A DNA stretch of 64,000 nucleotides from Chitinophagales bacterium (GCA_017303875.1 JAFLBP010000020.1:1-64000), one strand, 5' to 3'; positions 42,624 to 51,766 are shown, numbered from the stretch's first letter. Numbers and translations: made by a program. The notes: generated by a model from the letters alone, not told the origin.

Positions 42624-43309
42624 TTCGCTGCCTTGTTGTGGATGATGAAGAGCTGGCCCGCGCGCTGCTCCAAAACTATGTCGCCCGCCTGCCGCACCTG
42701 GAACTGCTCGGGTGCTGCAAAAATCCGCTGGAAGCCATGGCCTTTTTGCAGCAGCATCCGGTGGACTTGCTGCTGCTGGATATTCAGATGCCCGAACTGA
42801 GCGGCACGGAATTTTTGCGCACATTGCCGCAGCGCCCTTTGGTGATTTTTACAACCGCCTATCCGGACTATGCCCTGGAGGGCTACGAATTGGATGTGGT
42901 GGATTATCTTTTAAAACCCTTTGGTTTTGAACGTTTTATGCAGGCTGTTGGCAAAGTTTCAGAGCGCCTGAAAGGCAAAAACACCATTGAAACGGATAAA
43001 GAATTTATTCTCGTCAAATCGGAGCATCGCCTGCACCGCCTGCGCTACGAAGAGATTGTGTACATCGAAGGCATGCGCGAATACGTGGCGTTTCACACGC
43101 ACACAGGCGCGCGGATTTTATCGCTGCGCTCCCTCAAACAATTGGAAGCTGAACTGCCAACCGATAAATTTATCCGTCTGCATAAATCCTATATCGCTGC
43201 TATTCAGCACATTACAGCGCTGGAGGGGAATCAGGTGCTGGTGGCGGGACAGAAACTGCCCTTGGGCGCGAATTATCGGGAGCTGGTGCTGGAGCGATTG
43301 TTTGGATGA
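42620..43309 (+). CDS. LytTR-family response regulator
   Basis: A 229-residue response regulator. The receiver domain (1-120) has the acidic pair D9/D10 (VVDDEE), the phospho-acceptor D54 (LLLLDIQMPE) and a conserved Lys in LLKPFGFERF. After a linker comes a LytTR DNA-binding domain (about 133-229; ILVKSEHRLHRLRYEEIVYIEGMREY, FIRLHKSYIAAIQHI). It is the partner of the kinase, translationally coupled (ATGA overlap). Its likely target is the direct-repeat site at 41470-41498, affecting the divergent receptor operon. Confidence 0.9.
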   Translation: MIRCLVVDDEELARALLQNYVARLPHLELLGCCKNPLEAMAFLQQHPVDLLLLDIQMPELSGTEFLRTLPQRPLVIFTTAYPDYALEGYELDVVDYLLKPFGFERFMQAVGKVSERLKGKNTIETDKEFILVKSEHRLHRLRYEEIVYIEGMREYVAFHTHTGARILSLRSLKQLEAELPTDKFIRLHKSYIAAIQHITALEGNQVLVAGQKLPLGANYRELVLERLFG

Positions 43310-43315
43310 TGGGGG

Positions 43316-43702
43316 TTACCGACTCTTCCTGACAATACCAAGGACGATATTTATAAAAAATAAAGGTTGGACAAGAAGAAAGAAAATGGAAAGTATGTGA
43401 ACAAGATTGTCCAAGGTTTTATTTTGGGTCACCATTTCAATAAAAACTACTACAATAGGGATTAGTGTAAAAAAGAGATGAATGATCGTTAAAAAGTCAT
43501 TTGTACGGCGTTTTCTGAGTAACCAATATATGATTCCTAACCCTGTTAATCCGAAGGTAAAGAATAATGCAATATGCATGAAGGTGGTTTCCAAATAAGT
43601 ATCTTGAATTTGAAAATTCATAACCCTTTTGGAGTCCGTGAATCCAATTAATATAACAAAAATTGCTGAAATCCAGCATAGGATGAATGATAGATTTTTC
43701 AT
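43316..43702 (-). CDS. Small four-helix membrane protein, unknown function
   Basis: A 128-residue AT-rich gene product with four hydrophobic segments: LSFILCWISAIFVILIGF, FMHIALFFTFGLTGLGIIYWL, IIHLFFTLIPIVVVFIEMV and LVHILSIFFLLVQPLFFINIV. The last residues are basic. No known family is recognised. It converges with the LytTR gene six bases away. Base composition unlike its neighbours suggests acquired DNA. Confidence 0.55.
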   Translation of the reverse strand: MKNLSFILCWISAIFVILIGFTDSKRVMNFQIQDTYLETTFMHIALFFTFGLTGLGIIYWLLRKRRTNDFLTIIHLFFTLIPIVVVFIEMVTQNKTLDNLVHILSIFFLLVQPLFFINIVLGIVRKSR

Positions 43703-43716
43703 AGTATTTATTGTTT

Positions 43717-44898
43717 TTAAACACCTTCCAAAGCCTGTAAAATATCCCCTAATATATCTTCCACATGCTCCAGCCCTACCGATACCCGCACCAAACCGGG
43801 CGTAATGCCCACGGCCGCGCGTTCGGCCTCGCTGAGCTTGGAGTGGGTGGTGGAAGCCGGGTGAGAGGCGATGGTACGGCTGTCGCCGAGGTTGTTGGTC
43901 AGGGAAATCATTTCTAAGCCATTGAGGAATTTGCGACCAGCATCCAGTCCGCCGGCCAATTCAAAACTCACGATGGCGCCGCCGTTACGCATTTGTTTTT
44001 TCGCAATGTTGTACTGCGGGTGCGAGGGCAAAAACGGATATTTTACCTGTTTGATCGCCGGGTGACCTTCCAATGATCGGGCCAGCGAGAGCGCATTTTC
44101 GGCGTGTTTATCCATGCGCAGGTAAAGCGTTTCGAGGCTTTTGGTGAGCACCCAGGCGTTGAAGGGGCTCATGGACGGGCCGGTATTGCGCACCATCAGG
44201 TAGAGTTCGTGGATGAGGTCTTCGCGGCCCACCACTACACCGCCGAGCACGCGACCCTGGCCGTCCATAAATTTGGTTGCGGAGTGAATCACCAGATCCG
44301 CGCCGTATTCGATGGGGCGCTGCACGGCTGGCGTGGCAAAGCAATTGTCTACCACAAACAGGATTTTGTGGCGCTTGCAAATGTCACCCAGTAAAGCCAG
44401 GTCGATAATATCCAGACCCGGATTGGAGGGCGTTTCCACATACAGCATTTTGGTGTTGGGCTGTATCAGCGCTTCAATCGTTTGGGGCTGATTCATGTCG
44501 AAATAGGTATGCGTAATGCCCCATTTCGGCAAATATTTGGTAAAAATAGTATGCGTGGAGCCAAATACCGCCGAGGCCGAAAGCACATGATCGCCCTGTT
44601 GCAAAAAGCTCATAAAGGTGGAAAAAATGGCGGCCATGCCCGTGGCGGTGGCCACACCGTCTTCGGCGCCTTCGAGGGCACAGACTTTACCCACAAACTC
44701 ATCTACCGTGGGATTGGAAAAGCGGCTGTAAATATTCACTTCCAGCGATTCATCGGAGAACGCGGCGGCCATATTTTCTGCCGATTCATACACAAAACTG
44801 GAAGTCAGGAAGAGTGGGGTAGCGTGCTCCAGTTCGTTGGTGCGCTTGCGTTGCAGGCGGATGGCCTGGGTTTCGGGGTGTTGTGCTTTTTTCGACAT
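43717..44898 (-). CDS. metZ: O-succinylhomoserine sulfhydrylase / cystathionine gamma-lyase family
   Basis: A 393-residue PLP enzyme of the Cys/Met family, most like MetZ, which makes homocysteine from O-succinyl- or O-acetylhomoserine and sulfide. Visible are YSRFSNPTVDEF, the serine-rich ATATGMAAIFSTFMSFL, VVDNCFATP and the PLP lysine in HSATKFMDGQGR, and the C-terminal SLGDSRTIASHPASTTHSKL-like segment (here NLGDSRTIASHPASTTH). Cystathionine gamma-synthase or methionine gamma-lyase is possible. The neighbouring OsmC gene is upstream on the same strand, separated by a hairpin repeat. Confidence 0.85.
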   Translation of the reverse strand: MSKKAQHPETQAIRLQRKRTNELEHATPLFLTSSFVYESAENMAAAFSDESLEVNIYSRFSNPTVDEFVGKVCALEGAEDGVATATGMAAIFSTFMSFLQQGDHVLSASAVFGSTHTIFTKYLPKWGITHTYFDMNQPQTIEALIQPNTKMLYVETPSNPGLDIIDLALLGDICKRHKILFVVDNCFATPAVQRPIEYGADLVIHSATKFMDGQGRVLGGVVVGREDLIHELYLMVRNTGPSMSPFNAWVLTKSLETLYLRMDKHAENALSLARSLEGHPAIKQVKYPFLPSHPQYNIAKKQMRNGGAIVSFELAGGLDAGRKFLNGLEMISLTNNLGDSRTIASHPASTTHSKLSEAERAAVGITPGLVRVSVGLEHVEDILGDILQALEGV

Positions 44899-44954
44899 GT
44901 ATCAGGCGTTGAAGTTGTGTTGCACACAGATGTTACACGGAAGGGTCTTGCACA

Positions 44955-45024
44955 GAAGGGCACAGATCATTCACACAGAAAACACAGAATTCAGTGCCTT
45001 CTTTGTAAGTGATCTGTGCCCTTC
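44955..45024. repeat. Palindromic repeat element, GAAGGGCACAGATCA arms
   Basis: Arm 44955-44969 is exactly complementary to 45010-45024; the inside is also roughly palindromic around GAATTC. Flanking CACAGATGTTACAC and TTGCACAGAAG units extend the repeat to about 44922. It lies between the OsmC stop and the metZ start and could terminate OsmC transcription. Confidence 0.7.
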
Positions 45025-45037
45025 AGTGAGCAAATAT

Positions 45038-45457
45038 CTACGCATCAAAGCGCATTTCCCAGCTCAGCGCAGCGCCGGCCAGTCGCAGCGTTTCAGCAAC
45101 ACTGCAATATTTATCCATCGATAATTCTATGGCGCGTTGCGCTTTTGTGGCTTCTACTTTTCCGGAAAAATGAAAAATCAGATGCGCTTTTTGCCAGAGC
45201 GCCGGTTCCTTATCGGCTTCGCGTTCGGCTTCAATTTCTATGCGGAAATCTTCCACCTGTTGCCGCTGTTTTTTGAGAATCAGCAGAATATCCACAGCGG
45301 AACAGCCCGCTAATCCCATAATGAGCAATTGCATGGGGCGGATGCCTGTGGTGTCGCCACCGGCAGTTTCGGGCAGGTAAAGATCGATCGCGTTGCCCGA
45401 GGCATCAAAGGCAGTCGTTCCCGAGCCGTCGGACTTGCGTTGGAGTGTAATTTTCAT
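45038..45457 (-). CDS. OsmC-family protein
   Basis: A 139-residue protein of the OsmC/Ohr superfamily, which reduce organic hydroperoxides or act in related thiol chemistry. The marks are RPMQLLIMGLAGCSAVDILLILKKQ, with the first conserved Cys, and a C-terminal half (VAETLRLAGAALSWEM) in which the second family Cys is not obvious, so peroxidase activity is uncertain. A -7 box ends five bases before the ATG. Confidence 0.8.
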   Translation of the reverse strand: MKITLQRKSDGSGTTAFDASGNAIDLYLPETAGGDTTGIRPMQLLIMGLAGCSAVDILLILKKQRQQVEDFRIEIEAEREADKEPALWQKAHLIFHFSGKVEATKAQRAIELSMDKYCSVAETLRLAGAALSWEMRFDA

Positions 45458-45462
45458 GGGTG

Positions 45463-45470
45463 CAAAGGTA
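45463..45470 (-). promoter_or_regulatory. -7 box for the OsmC gene
   Basis: CAAAGGTA on the plus strand, TACCTTTG on the coding strand; ends five bases before the start codon. Confidence 0.5.
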
Positions 45471-45528
45471 CAGCACTTGCTCCGCTGAATGGTATTCTGG
45501 TTGTTTATTTCTGACTTCGAGTTTTACC

Positions 45529-48500
45529 TTAATTGATTTTGATCCATTTTCGCCTTAATGTACCTTCAGCTGTTTTTAACTCAATAAAATATGTTCCGGC
45601 TGGCCATTTTTTGGTATCAAGGTTTAATGGGAGATTTACTTTTTCATTATTGTAATATATATTTCCATTTAAATCAAATATTTGTAGCGTAATAATATTT
45701 ATATACTGATTAGCCCCTTCAATAGTGAGATATTCTGTACCAGGATTAGGCATTACATGAACAGCTTCATTCGGCATTACTGAGGGGGCGCTTGTAAACA
45801 TGGGCACTATTACAATATTTGTAAAAGTACATTGCCTCGCGTCGGTAATCGTATACTGGTATTCACCTGGCATTAGATTATTCAGGGTAAAGGCTGAAGC
45901 TCCATTACTCCATAAAACGTTGTGTGGCAATGTGCCACCAGTACTGATCAGTGTGATTTTTCCATTATTACTGTTGGAAGGGGTAACAGTTGCAGAGGCT
46001 GTTAATTCGCTTGGCTGTAAAATGGTCAGGGTTCGGCTATCTGTACAACCGTTGTTGTCGGTTACAGAGAGTTGATAGGTTCCGGCATCAAGATTTTTCA
46101 AGGTATCTGCTATTATTCCGCCTTCCCAAAGGTAGGTATAAGGTGGCGTCCCTCCATTTGCCTTACCTATGAGGATGCCATTTTTTGCACCGAAACATGT
46201 AACAGGAATCCTGTTGGCATTTGCCGTTAATTTAGAAGGTCTGTTAACTTCCCAACTGCCGGAAAGTACGCAGCCGACGGCATCGGTAACCGTTACGCTG
46301 ACTGGCCCAAAAAACGATGAAATGCCGTTGTTTACAATATCCGGATTGCTCCATTCATAGGTAAGCCCCCCATAAGGCGAATTTGCTTCCAACTGAAAGC
46401 TTCCCGTCACAGGAGTATTACAGGCAGAATGCTGAATGGCTGCATTTAGTTCAATCTGGTTTGTCGCAACATCAACAAATAGCGTATCGAAGCGCTCGGT
46501 TCCCATTAGACCACTTGTGCGGAGAATATACAATCCGCCCTGCTTAAACCAGCGGGATGTTGCCATACTTCCATCAGACCATATAAATTGATAATCCGGA
46601 TTACTGAAACTTACAAAAGCACTATCACAACCGCTAATGGTATCTGGGATTAGTTTGGGAGGGCACATGCCGACTATAATCGTATCATTGTTCGAACAGG
46701 CAAATGCGTTAAACGCTGATACAGTATAAATTCCGGGTCTATCAATGGTTATACTGTCGGTTCTCATGCCATTACTCCAATAAATTTGCTCCGCATCAGT
46801 CTTTGCCCATAAGGTTACACTTTGTATTGGGCATACAATCGTATCCATACTGGAGGTTAAAGTTGGCAGGATGTTATAAGGCTTAAAATCTCTTATTTTA
46901 ACAGCATATTTATTTGAGTTGTTTGGGGTTAACGATAAATCATAATAATGCTCCCCATTAGGAAGTACTAAAGATGTAAAAACTGTTTGTGAGTGCAATA
47001 TTTCGCCATCTGTTTTGCTGAATTGCAGTACCCTTGAATATCCTCCCCAAATTTCAGGGTTAAACAAATCGTTGTAAAGGACCATCTCCCAGTAGCCATC
47101 ACCATTTTTTATACTTCGATAGGCCTTGTCATTGGCTATTAATGTGTTCTTTGGGTTTAGTCTTATGAATTTTTGCCATTCAATTTTTCCGGGTGTTTCT
47201 GTATCAATCTGTAAAATCCAGGAAGGTAGTTCTACAATATAGTTTGGTGCTTCGAGCAAATCTCCATCTTTTGAATTACTGCGTGCATGGATTAGCAGTT
47301 TTCCCAATTTATCGGTCATTATTGCTATGGCATTTTCTTCGCCTGAACCTCCAAAACGGACAGAATGCTGAATCGATCCGTCATTTTGATCAACAGCGAG
47401 CACCCAAAGATCTTTTCCCCCTTTACTTTTTGCAGGAAGGTCTCCGTCTTGGGAATTGCTGTTACCCGCGATCCAGACCTGTTGATTCGGCCCGAAAGTA
47501 ATGGCTTGTGCCTGGTCATCGCGGCTGCCTCCGTAGTTTTTAAGCCAGCTTAGTGTATGGTCCGGGCCAAACTTGGCGAGCCATAAGTCCTTTTCCCCTT
47601 TCCCGGCAGCAAAAACACCAGTGTTACCTGTGGTGGTGAATGCACAATAGGTATTGCCAAGGCTATCCGTTATAATATCCGGCATTATATTCTGAGCCGT
47701 GTATGGGAGTTCATGGTAAGATAATTTGACAAGTGTACTATCAAACCAATGCACGCTGAATTCATTTCCGGGCTTGCGGCGAATCGCCACTATCTCATTT
47801 TGTGGACTTAAATGCGCAAGTCTTAGCCAATCTGAATTAGGCTCAAAATGTACCGCATGTTGGTTGTTTCGAGCGATTTTTTGAATAAATCCCTGTTTGT
47901 CCATCAGGTATTGAGCAAAAACAGAGAAATAAATACTGGAATCAGGTAAAATTATTGCATCGTGAATTTCTGGAGATTGGCTGTAATCTGGTGAATATGA
48001 ATTAAAAATATCTGTTTTCATCAGACGCCATGAACCAAGATCACGTATAGTTATATTTACATCCCAGTCGCAATACGCATCCGAAACCGTAGCTTCATAA
48101 ATACCTGTTGATAAATTATTCCTCTGCCAGATATCTTGCGATGTAATGTCCGACCAGGTCACAGTAGAAGAGGCCGTATGCTGACCCATCAGATTTATTG
48201 CGCCTATCGAAAGCCCGCATTCTGTATCAGCATAGATCGGCGAAAGCCACGTTTTCCGAATAATAATATTATAACGCTTTGCACGAACATTTCCGGAGGG
48301 CTGAATTTGGAAGTACCAAATGCTGGTATCCCGATCTGGCAAAAGCCGTAAGGTGTCGGCGACTGAATTTCCATACGACCACCAACCTGTACCTGTCAGG
48401 GAGGATGCTGTCAGAGTCAAGCTATCACCGGCGCATACATTGACCTGAATGGGCTGTTGCGGCGGATTTTGCGCGGCTACGCAAGTGGGCGCACTTAGAA

Positions 48501-48534
48501 TAAGGAATGCTAAAATAAGTCGAAAATGATTCAT
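45529..48534 (-). CDS. Large secreted protein with SprB-like repeats and type A sorting tail
   Basis: A predicted type IX-secreted protein of 1001 residues from ATG 48534 (signal ends CVAAQ). Early Ig-like segments contain NVCAGDSLTLTAS, then a stretch of propeller-like repeats at about 220-450 (DLWLAKFGPDHTLSWLKNYGG, QVWIAGNSNSQDGDLPAKSKG, DLWVLAVDQ), Cys-rich Ig-like repeats, and SprB-like repeats near 780-900 (CFGAKNGILIGKANGGTPPYTYLW, VTDNNGCTDSR). The tail from about 925 is type A (VMPNPGTEYLTIEGA, FDLNGNIYY, WPAGTYFIELKT). The gene is AT-rich compared with its neighbours. Function is unknown. Confidence 0.8.
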   Translation of the reverse strand: MNHFRLILAFLILSAPTCVAAQNPPQQPIQVNVCAGDSLTLTASSLTGTGWWSYGNSVADTLRLLPDRDTSIWYFQIQPSGNVRAKRYNIIIRKTWLSPIYADTECGLSIGAINLMGQHTASSTVTWSDITSQDIWQRNNLSTGIYEATVSDAYCDWDVNITIRDLGSWRLMKTDIFNSYSPDYSQSPEIHDAIILPDSSIYFSVFAQYLMDKQGFIQKIARNNQHAVHFEPNSDWLRLAHLSPQNEIVAIRRKPGNEFSVHWFDSTLVKLSYHELPYTAQNIMPDIITDSLGNTYCAFTTTGNTGVFAAGKGEKDLWLAKFGPDHTLSWLKNYGGSRDDQAQAITFGPNQQVWIAGNSNSQDGDLPAKSKGGKDLWVLAVDQNDGSIQHSVRFGGSGEENAIAIMTDKLGKLLIHARSNSKDGDLLEAPNYIVELPSWILQIDTETPGKIEWQKFIRLNPKNTLIANDKAYRSIKNGDGYWEMVLYNDLFNPEIWGGYSRVLQFSKTDGEILHSQTVFTSLVLPNGEHYYDLSLTPNNSNKYAVKIRDFKPYNILPTLTSSMDTIVCPIQSVTLWAKTDAEQIYWSNGMRTDSITIDRPGIYTVSAFNAFACSNNDTIIVGMCPPKLIPDTISGCDSAFVSFSNPDYQFIWSDGSMATSRWFKQGGLYILRTSGLMGTERFDTLFVDVATNQIELNAAIQHSACNTPVTGSFQLEANSPYGGLTYEWSNPDIVNNGISSFFGPVSVTVTDAVGCVLSGSWEVNRPSKLTANANRIPVTCFGAKNGILIGKANGGTPPYTYLWEGGIIADTLKNLDAGTYQLSVTDNNGCTDSRTLTILQPSELTASATVTPSNSNNGKITLISTGGTLPHNVLWSNGASAFTLNNLMPGEYQYTITDARQCTFTNIVIVPMFTSAPSVMPNEAVHVMPNPGTEYLTIEGANQYINIITLQIFDLNGNIYYNNEKVNLPLNLDTKKWPAGTYFIELKTAEGTLRRKWIKIN

Positions 48535-48553
48535 GGTTGCAAAGTTTTGACTA

Positions 48554-48561
48554 CAAAGATA
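48554..48561 (-). promoter_or_regulatory. -7 box for the large secreted protein
   Basis: CAAAGATA on the plus strand, TATCTTTG on the coding strand, 20 bases before the ATG. Confidence 0.5.
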
Positions 48562-48590
48562 TAACACTGTTCACTAAAAGGTACAGCACT

Positions 48591-50003
48591 TCACAACTTC
48601 TGTCGCACAGCATGAATCAAATTCGGCGCTTTGGCATCCACTTCTTCCAAAAAAGCCCAAACGAGCGATTGCCGGTCGCTGCTGCGCTGCTGGTCTTTCA
48701 AAAAACGGACAATATCGCTGGCCAATTCTGCCAGTCCTTTCCCGTTTTCGAGGTATTCCGCCAGGCGATAATACCAGGGAATAAACGGCAGGTAAGAAGC
48801 CGCTGTATATTCACTGTCGCGCTGAAGCAATTTGTACTGCCTGCAAACCGACAAAAGGCGCTGCGTTTTTCCCACTTGCAGCAAGGCCGCCAAATAATTG
48901 GTAAAAAATAAATGCCAGCGGTTCTCCTGTATTTCCCGGGCATACGCTTTCAGAAAGGAAGCGCCGTAGCTGTCGGCATGTTTGCTTTGTCCGTTCAAAA
49001 TCAGGCAACGCATATAAAAAGCCACAAAGCCAATGCGATTATACAGGTTTCGGGTGTTTTTGGCCTCTTCGTGCGCCGATTTCATCAGGGCCAGCGCCTG
49101 CGCGTGTTTTTTACTGCGCAGTAAAATAGCGGTCAGGTTGTTGACATAAAACAGGTAGTCGGAATTGTGGCCGCGAATGGATAAATACCCGTAATACTCC
49201 GCTTTTTCATAGTCTTTTAACTTGGAATGCAACAACAAACGCTGTCCGTAATAATTCAGCAACAGGCGTTTGGAGTAATAAACGCCTTGCGTGAATATTT
49301 TATCCTGATATTCTAACTTATCCAGCAACACCGATACGTTCCCGTAATTGAGGTGTATAAAAATAAGGCGAATCAAGGCAAAATAGCGGTTTTGCCCGTC
49401 TAATGCATCATCGTAAAAAACAGTTTCTAACCATTGTTGCCATTGCGCCGATTCTCCGGCGCCCTTGCTGTACTGCTGCACAATATCCAGGGTGGCGGTA
49501 TGCAACTGCTCGAAAATCTGCTTGGAGCGCTCCCAGGCCGCTTTATGGTCTTTTAGAAATTTATCGGCCTGCTGGTGCTCCTTGTGGCGCAAACGAATCA
49601 GCAGAAACTGGCGAAACATATTGGCCAGTTCGTAAAATTTGACAAAAAAGTAGTCGGTGGGTTTGGCCCGGCGCAGGGCGCGCAACAGCTCCTGTTCTTC
49701 TTCCGGCGTAATGAGGTCGGTGGTGAGCTTGCGCTCCATATTGTTGATCCACTCAAAGCGCACGTCGGCGTCGCTGTCCTGAAGCTTGTCTTGTATCCAT
49801 TGCTTCAGGTAGGTATACTTTCGTTTATCTACCTGATCATCAAATGCCTGTAACTGCTGAAGATGGGTACAATTGTAGTGGAGCCGCTCCAGAATGGCGC
49901 ATTTTTCGGCATCTGAAAATTTTTGCTCCGTCAACAGCCAGGCGGTCTCATGCGGGAGCAGTGTGGCCGCAAAGTCTGAAAAAGTCTGGAGTTTATGGCG
50001 CAT
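48591..50003 (-). CDS. Helical-repeat (TPR-like) cytoplasmic protein, unknown function
   Basis: A protein of about 470 residues starting at ATG 50003 (MRHKLQTFSDF); the frame is open to 50042. It is rich in Leu, Gln, Lys and Tyr with repeated paired helices (YEKAEYYGYLSIRGHNSDYLFYVNNLTAIL, HAQALALMKSAHEEAKNTRNLYNR), like TPR or similar scaffolds, but no domain is clearly recognisable. No signal peptide is present. It lies after pyrG on the same strand, with an inverted repeat (50027-50090) between, so it may have its own promoter. Similar orphan genes occur in Saprospirales, but I cannot confirm that here. Confidence 0.55.
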   Translation of the reverse strand: MRHKLQTFSDFAATLLPHETAWLLTEQKFSDAEKCAILERLHYNCTHLQQLQAFDDQVDKRKYTYLKQWIQDKLQDSDADVRFEWINNMERKLTTDLITPEEEQELLRALRRAKPTDYFFVKFYELANMFRQFLLIRLRHKEHQQADKFLKDHKAAWERSKQIFEQLHTATLDIVQQYSKGAGESAQWQQWLETVFYDDALDGQNRYFALIRLIFIHLNYGNVSVLLDKLEYQDKIFTQGVYYSKRLLLNYYGQRLLLHSKLKDYEKAEYYGYLSIRGHNSDYLFYVNNLTAILLRSKKHAQALALMKSAHEEAKNTRNLYNRIGFVAFYMRCLILNGQSKHADSYGASFLKAYAREIQENRWHLFFTNYLAALLQVGKTQRLLSVCRQYKLLQRDSEYTAASYLPFIPWYYRLAEYLENGKGLAELASDIVRFLKDQQRSSDRQSLVWAFLEEVDAKAPNLIHAVRQKL

Positions 50004-50026
50004 GCTGCGGCGTTGTTTTATTGAAA

Positions 50027-50090
50027 AGAAAACATATAGCATCAGAGCAACACAGGAAATTCCAGGTGTACAAGATACTATATGTTTTCT
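50027..50090. repeat. Inverted repeat between pyrG and the helical-repeat gene
   Basis: AGAAAACATATAG (50027-50039) is exactly complementary to 50078-50090, with a 38-base loop. It may end pyrG transcription or lie in the leader of the next gene. Confidence 0.6.
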
Positions 50091-50106
50091 GAAAAAGCTC
50101 TGACTA

Positions 50107-51708
50107 CTACCGGATACAGGCTTTCACAAAAGCCACAAAAAGCGGGTGCGGATTTTCGACCGTACTTTTCAGTTCGGGGTGAAATTGTACGCCCACAAAC
50201 CAGGGGTGGTTTTTGATTTCCATGATTTCCACCAGGCCGGTGTCGGGATTGAGGCCGCTGGCGTGCATACCGGCTTTTTCAAAAGCCTCTAAGTACTGGT
50301 TGTTGAATTCCCAGCGGTGGCGGTGGCGCTCCTGAATAAGGGTGCTGCCGTAAGCGCTGTAGGCTTTTGTTTTTTTATGTATGTCGCAGGCATAAGCGCC
50401 AAGGCGCATGGTGCCGCCTTTTTGAGTAATTTTCTTCTGGTCGTTCATCATATCGATGATCGGATGCGGCGTTTTCGGGTTCACCTCGGTCGAAGAGGCG
50501 TCTTCCAGACCAAGCACGTTGCGAGCAAATTCCACACAGGCGGTTTGCATACCCAGACAAATACCAAAGAAAGGTACATTGTTTTCGCGGGCGTAACGGA
50601 TGGCGTGAATTTTCCCTTCAATACCGCGCTCGCCGAAGCCGGGCGCTACCAGAATGCCGTTGAGGTGTTCAAGCCTGCGGGCAACTTCTTCATAATCGCC
50701 TTCCAGGTCAACGGCGTGTACGGGCAGCACTTTTACCCGCGTTTCATTAATGGCGCCTGCGTGTACAAAAGCTTCGAAAATGGATTTATACGCGTCCGGC
50801 AACTCATTGTATTTACCGATCAATCCGATTTTTACCTCGTGCAGCGGATTTTTCAGCTTGCCAAGGAAGTTTTTCCAGGAATTCAGATTCGGCTCTTTGG
50901 TATCGCGCAGGTGCAGCTTGGAAATAACAACGGCGTCCAATTTTTCTTTGTGAAAAAGCAGGGGCACATCGTAGATGGTCTCGGCGTCCATGGCCTCAAT
51001 GACCGAACCGGTTTCCACGTTGCAGAATTGGGCGAGTTTGCGGCGCAGGTCGAGGTTGAGCGGATGTTCGGTACGGCAGACGAGAATATCGGGCTGAATA
51101 CCGAGCGACAGCAGTTCCTTGACGGAGTGCTGGGTGGGTTTGGTTTTCAGCTCGTGCGCGGCGCGGAGGTAAGGCACGAGCGTGAGGTGAATGGTCAGAC
51201 AGTTGTCGCGACCCAGTTCCCAGCGCAGCTGCCGGACCGATTCCACGTAAGGCAGCGACTCAATATCGCCCACTGTGCCGCCGAGTTCGGTAATCACGAT
51301 GTCGAAATTACCACTTTGGCCCAGCAGGAGCATACGGCGCTTGATTTCGTCGGTGATGTGCGGAATTACCTGCACCGTTTTGCCGAGGTAATCGCCTGCG
51401 CGTTCCTTGTTGATAACGGTCTGGTAGATGGAGCCGGTAGTGACGTTGTTGGCCCGCGAAGTGGGCACATTCAGAAAACGCTCGTAGTGGCCGAGGTCGA
51501 GATCCGTTTCGGCGCCGTCATCGGTCACGTAGCATTCGCCATGCTCATAAGGATTGAGTGTGCCGGGATCGACGTTGATGTAGGGGTCAAATTTTTGAAT
51601 GGTGACTTTAAAACCCCTGGCTTGCAGGAGTTTAGCGAGAGATGCACAGAGAATGCCTTTACCCAATGAAGAGGTGACACCGCCCGTAACAAAAATGTGT
51701 TTGGCCAT
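50107..51708 (-). CDS. pyrG: CTP synthase
   Basis: CTP synthase converts UTP to CTP with ATP and glutamine. The 533-residue protein starts at ATG 51708 with KHIFVTGGVTSSLGKGI, the hallmark of the amidoligase domain. A C-terminal class I glutaminase follows, with the oxyanion and nucleophile context FFGICLGMQ and the catalytic His near GVQFHPE. An upstream extension of the frame is not conserved. Its -7 box is back to back with that of the divergent DUF6580 gene. Confidence 0.97.
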   Translation of the reverse strand: MAKHIFVTGGVTSSLGKGILCASLAKLLQARGFKVTIQKFDPYINVDPGTLNPYEHGECYVTDDGAETDLDLGHYERFLNVPTSRANNVTTGSIYQTVINKERAGDYLGKTVQVIPHITDEIKRRMLLLGQSGNFDIVITELGGTVGDIESLPYVESVRQLRWELGRDNCLTIHLTLVPYLRAAHELKTKPTQHSVKELLSLGIQPDILVCRTEHPLNLDLRRKLAQFCNVETGSVIEAMDAETIYDVPLLFHKEKLDAVVISKLHLRDTKEPNLNSWKNFLGKLKNPLHEVKIGLIGKYNELPDAYKSIFEAFVHAGAINETRVKVLPVHAVDLEGDYEEVARRLEHLNGILVAPGFGERGIEGKIHAIRYARENNVPFFGICLGMQTACVEFARNVLGLEDASSTEVNPKTPHPIIDMMNDQKKITQKGGTMRLGAYACDIHKKTKAYSAYGSTLIQERHRHRWEFNNQYLEAFEKAGMHASGLNPDTGLVEIMEIKNHPWFVGVQFHPELKSTVENPHPLFVAFVKACIR

Positions 51709-51737
51709 GTTTATATTGTTCGGATTGTTACGGGGTA

Positions 51738-51745
51738 CAAAGGTA
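51738..51745 (-). promoter_or_regulatory. -7 box for pyrG
   Basis: CAAAGGTA on the plus strand, TACCTTTG on the coding strand, 29 bases upstream of the ATG. Confidence 0.5.
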
Positions 51746-51758
51746 GGAATATTATTTC

Positions 51759-51766
51759 TATCTTTG
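51759..51766 (+). promoter_or_regulatory. -7 box for the DUF6580 gene
   Basis: TATCTTTG, 33 bases before ATG 51800; only 13 bases separate it from the pyrG box. Confidence 0.5.

Noticed and set aside
43497..43724. Alternative leftward frame at the start of the small membrane protein
   Set aside because: The other frame (43316-43702) has four clean membrane segments and a normal start; this one has no features.
44899..45037. SAM riboswitch upstream of metZ
   Set aside because: The spacer is made of a CACAGA-type palindrome; I see no riboswitch core.
50317..51669. 450-codon rightward frame opposite pyrG
   Set aside because: pyrG is certain from its motifs; the antisense product has no family-like features.
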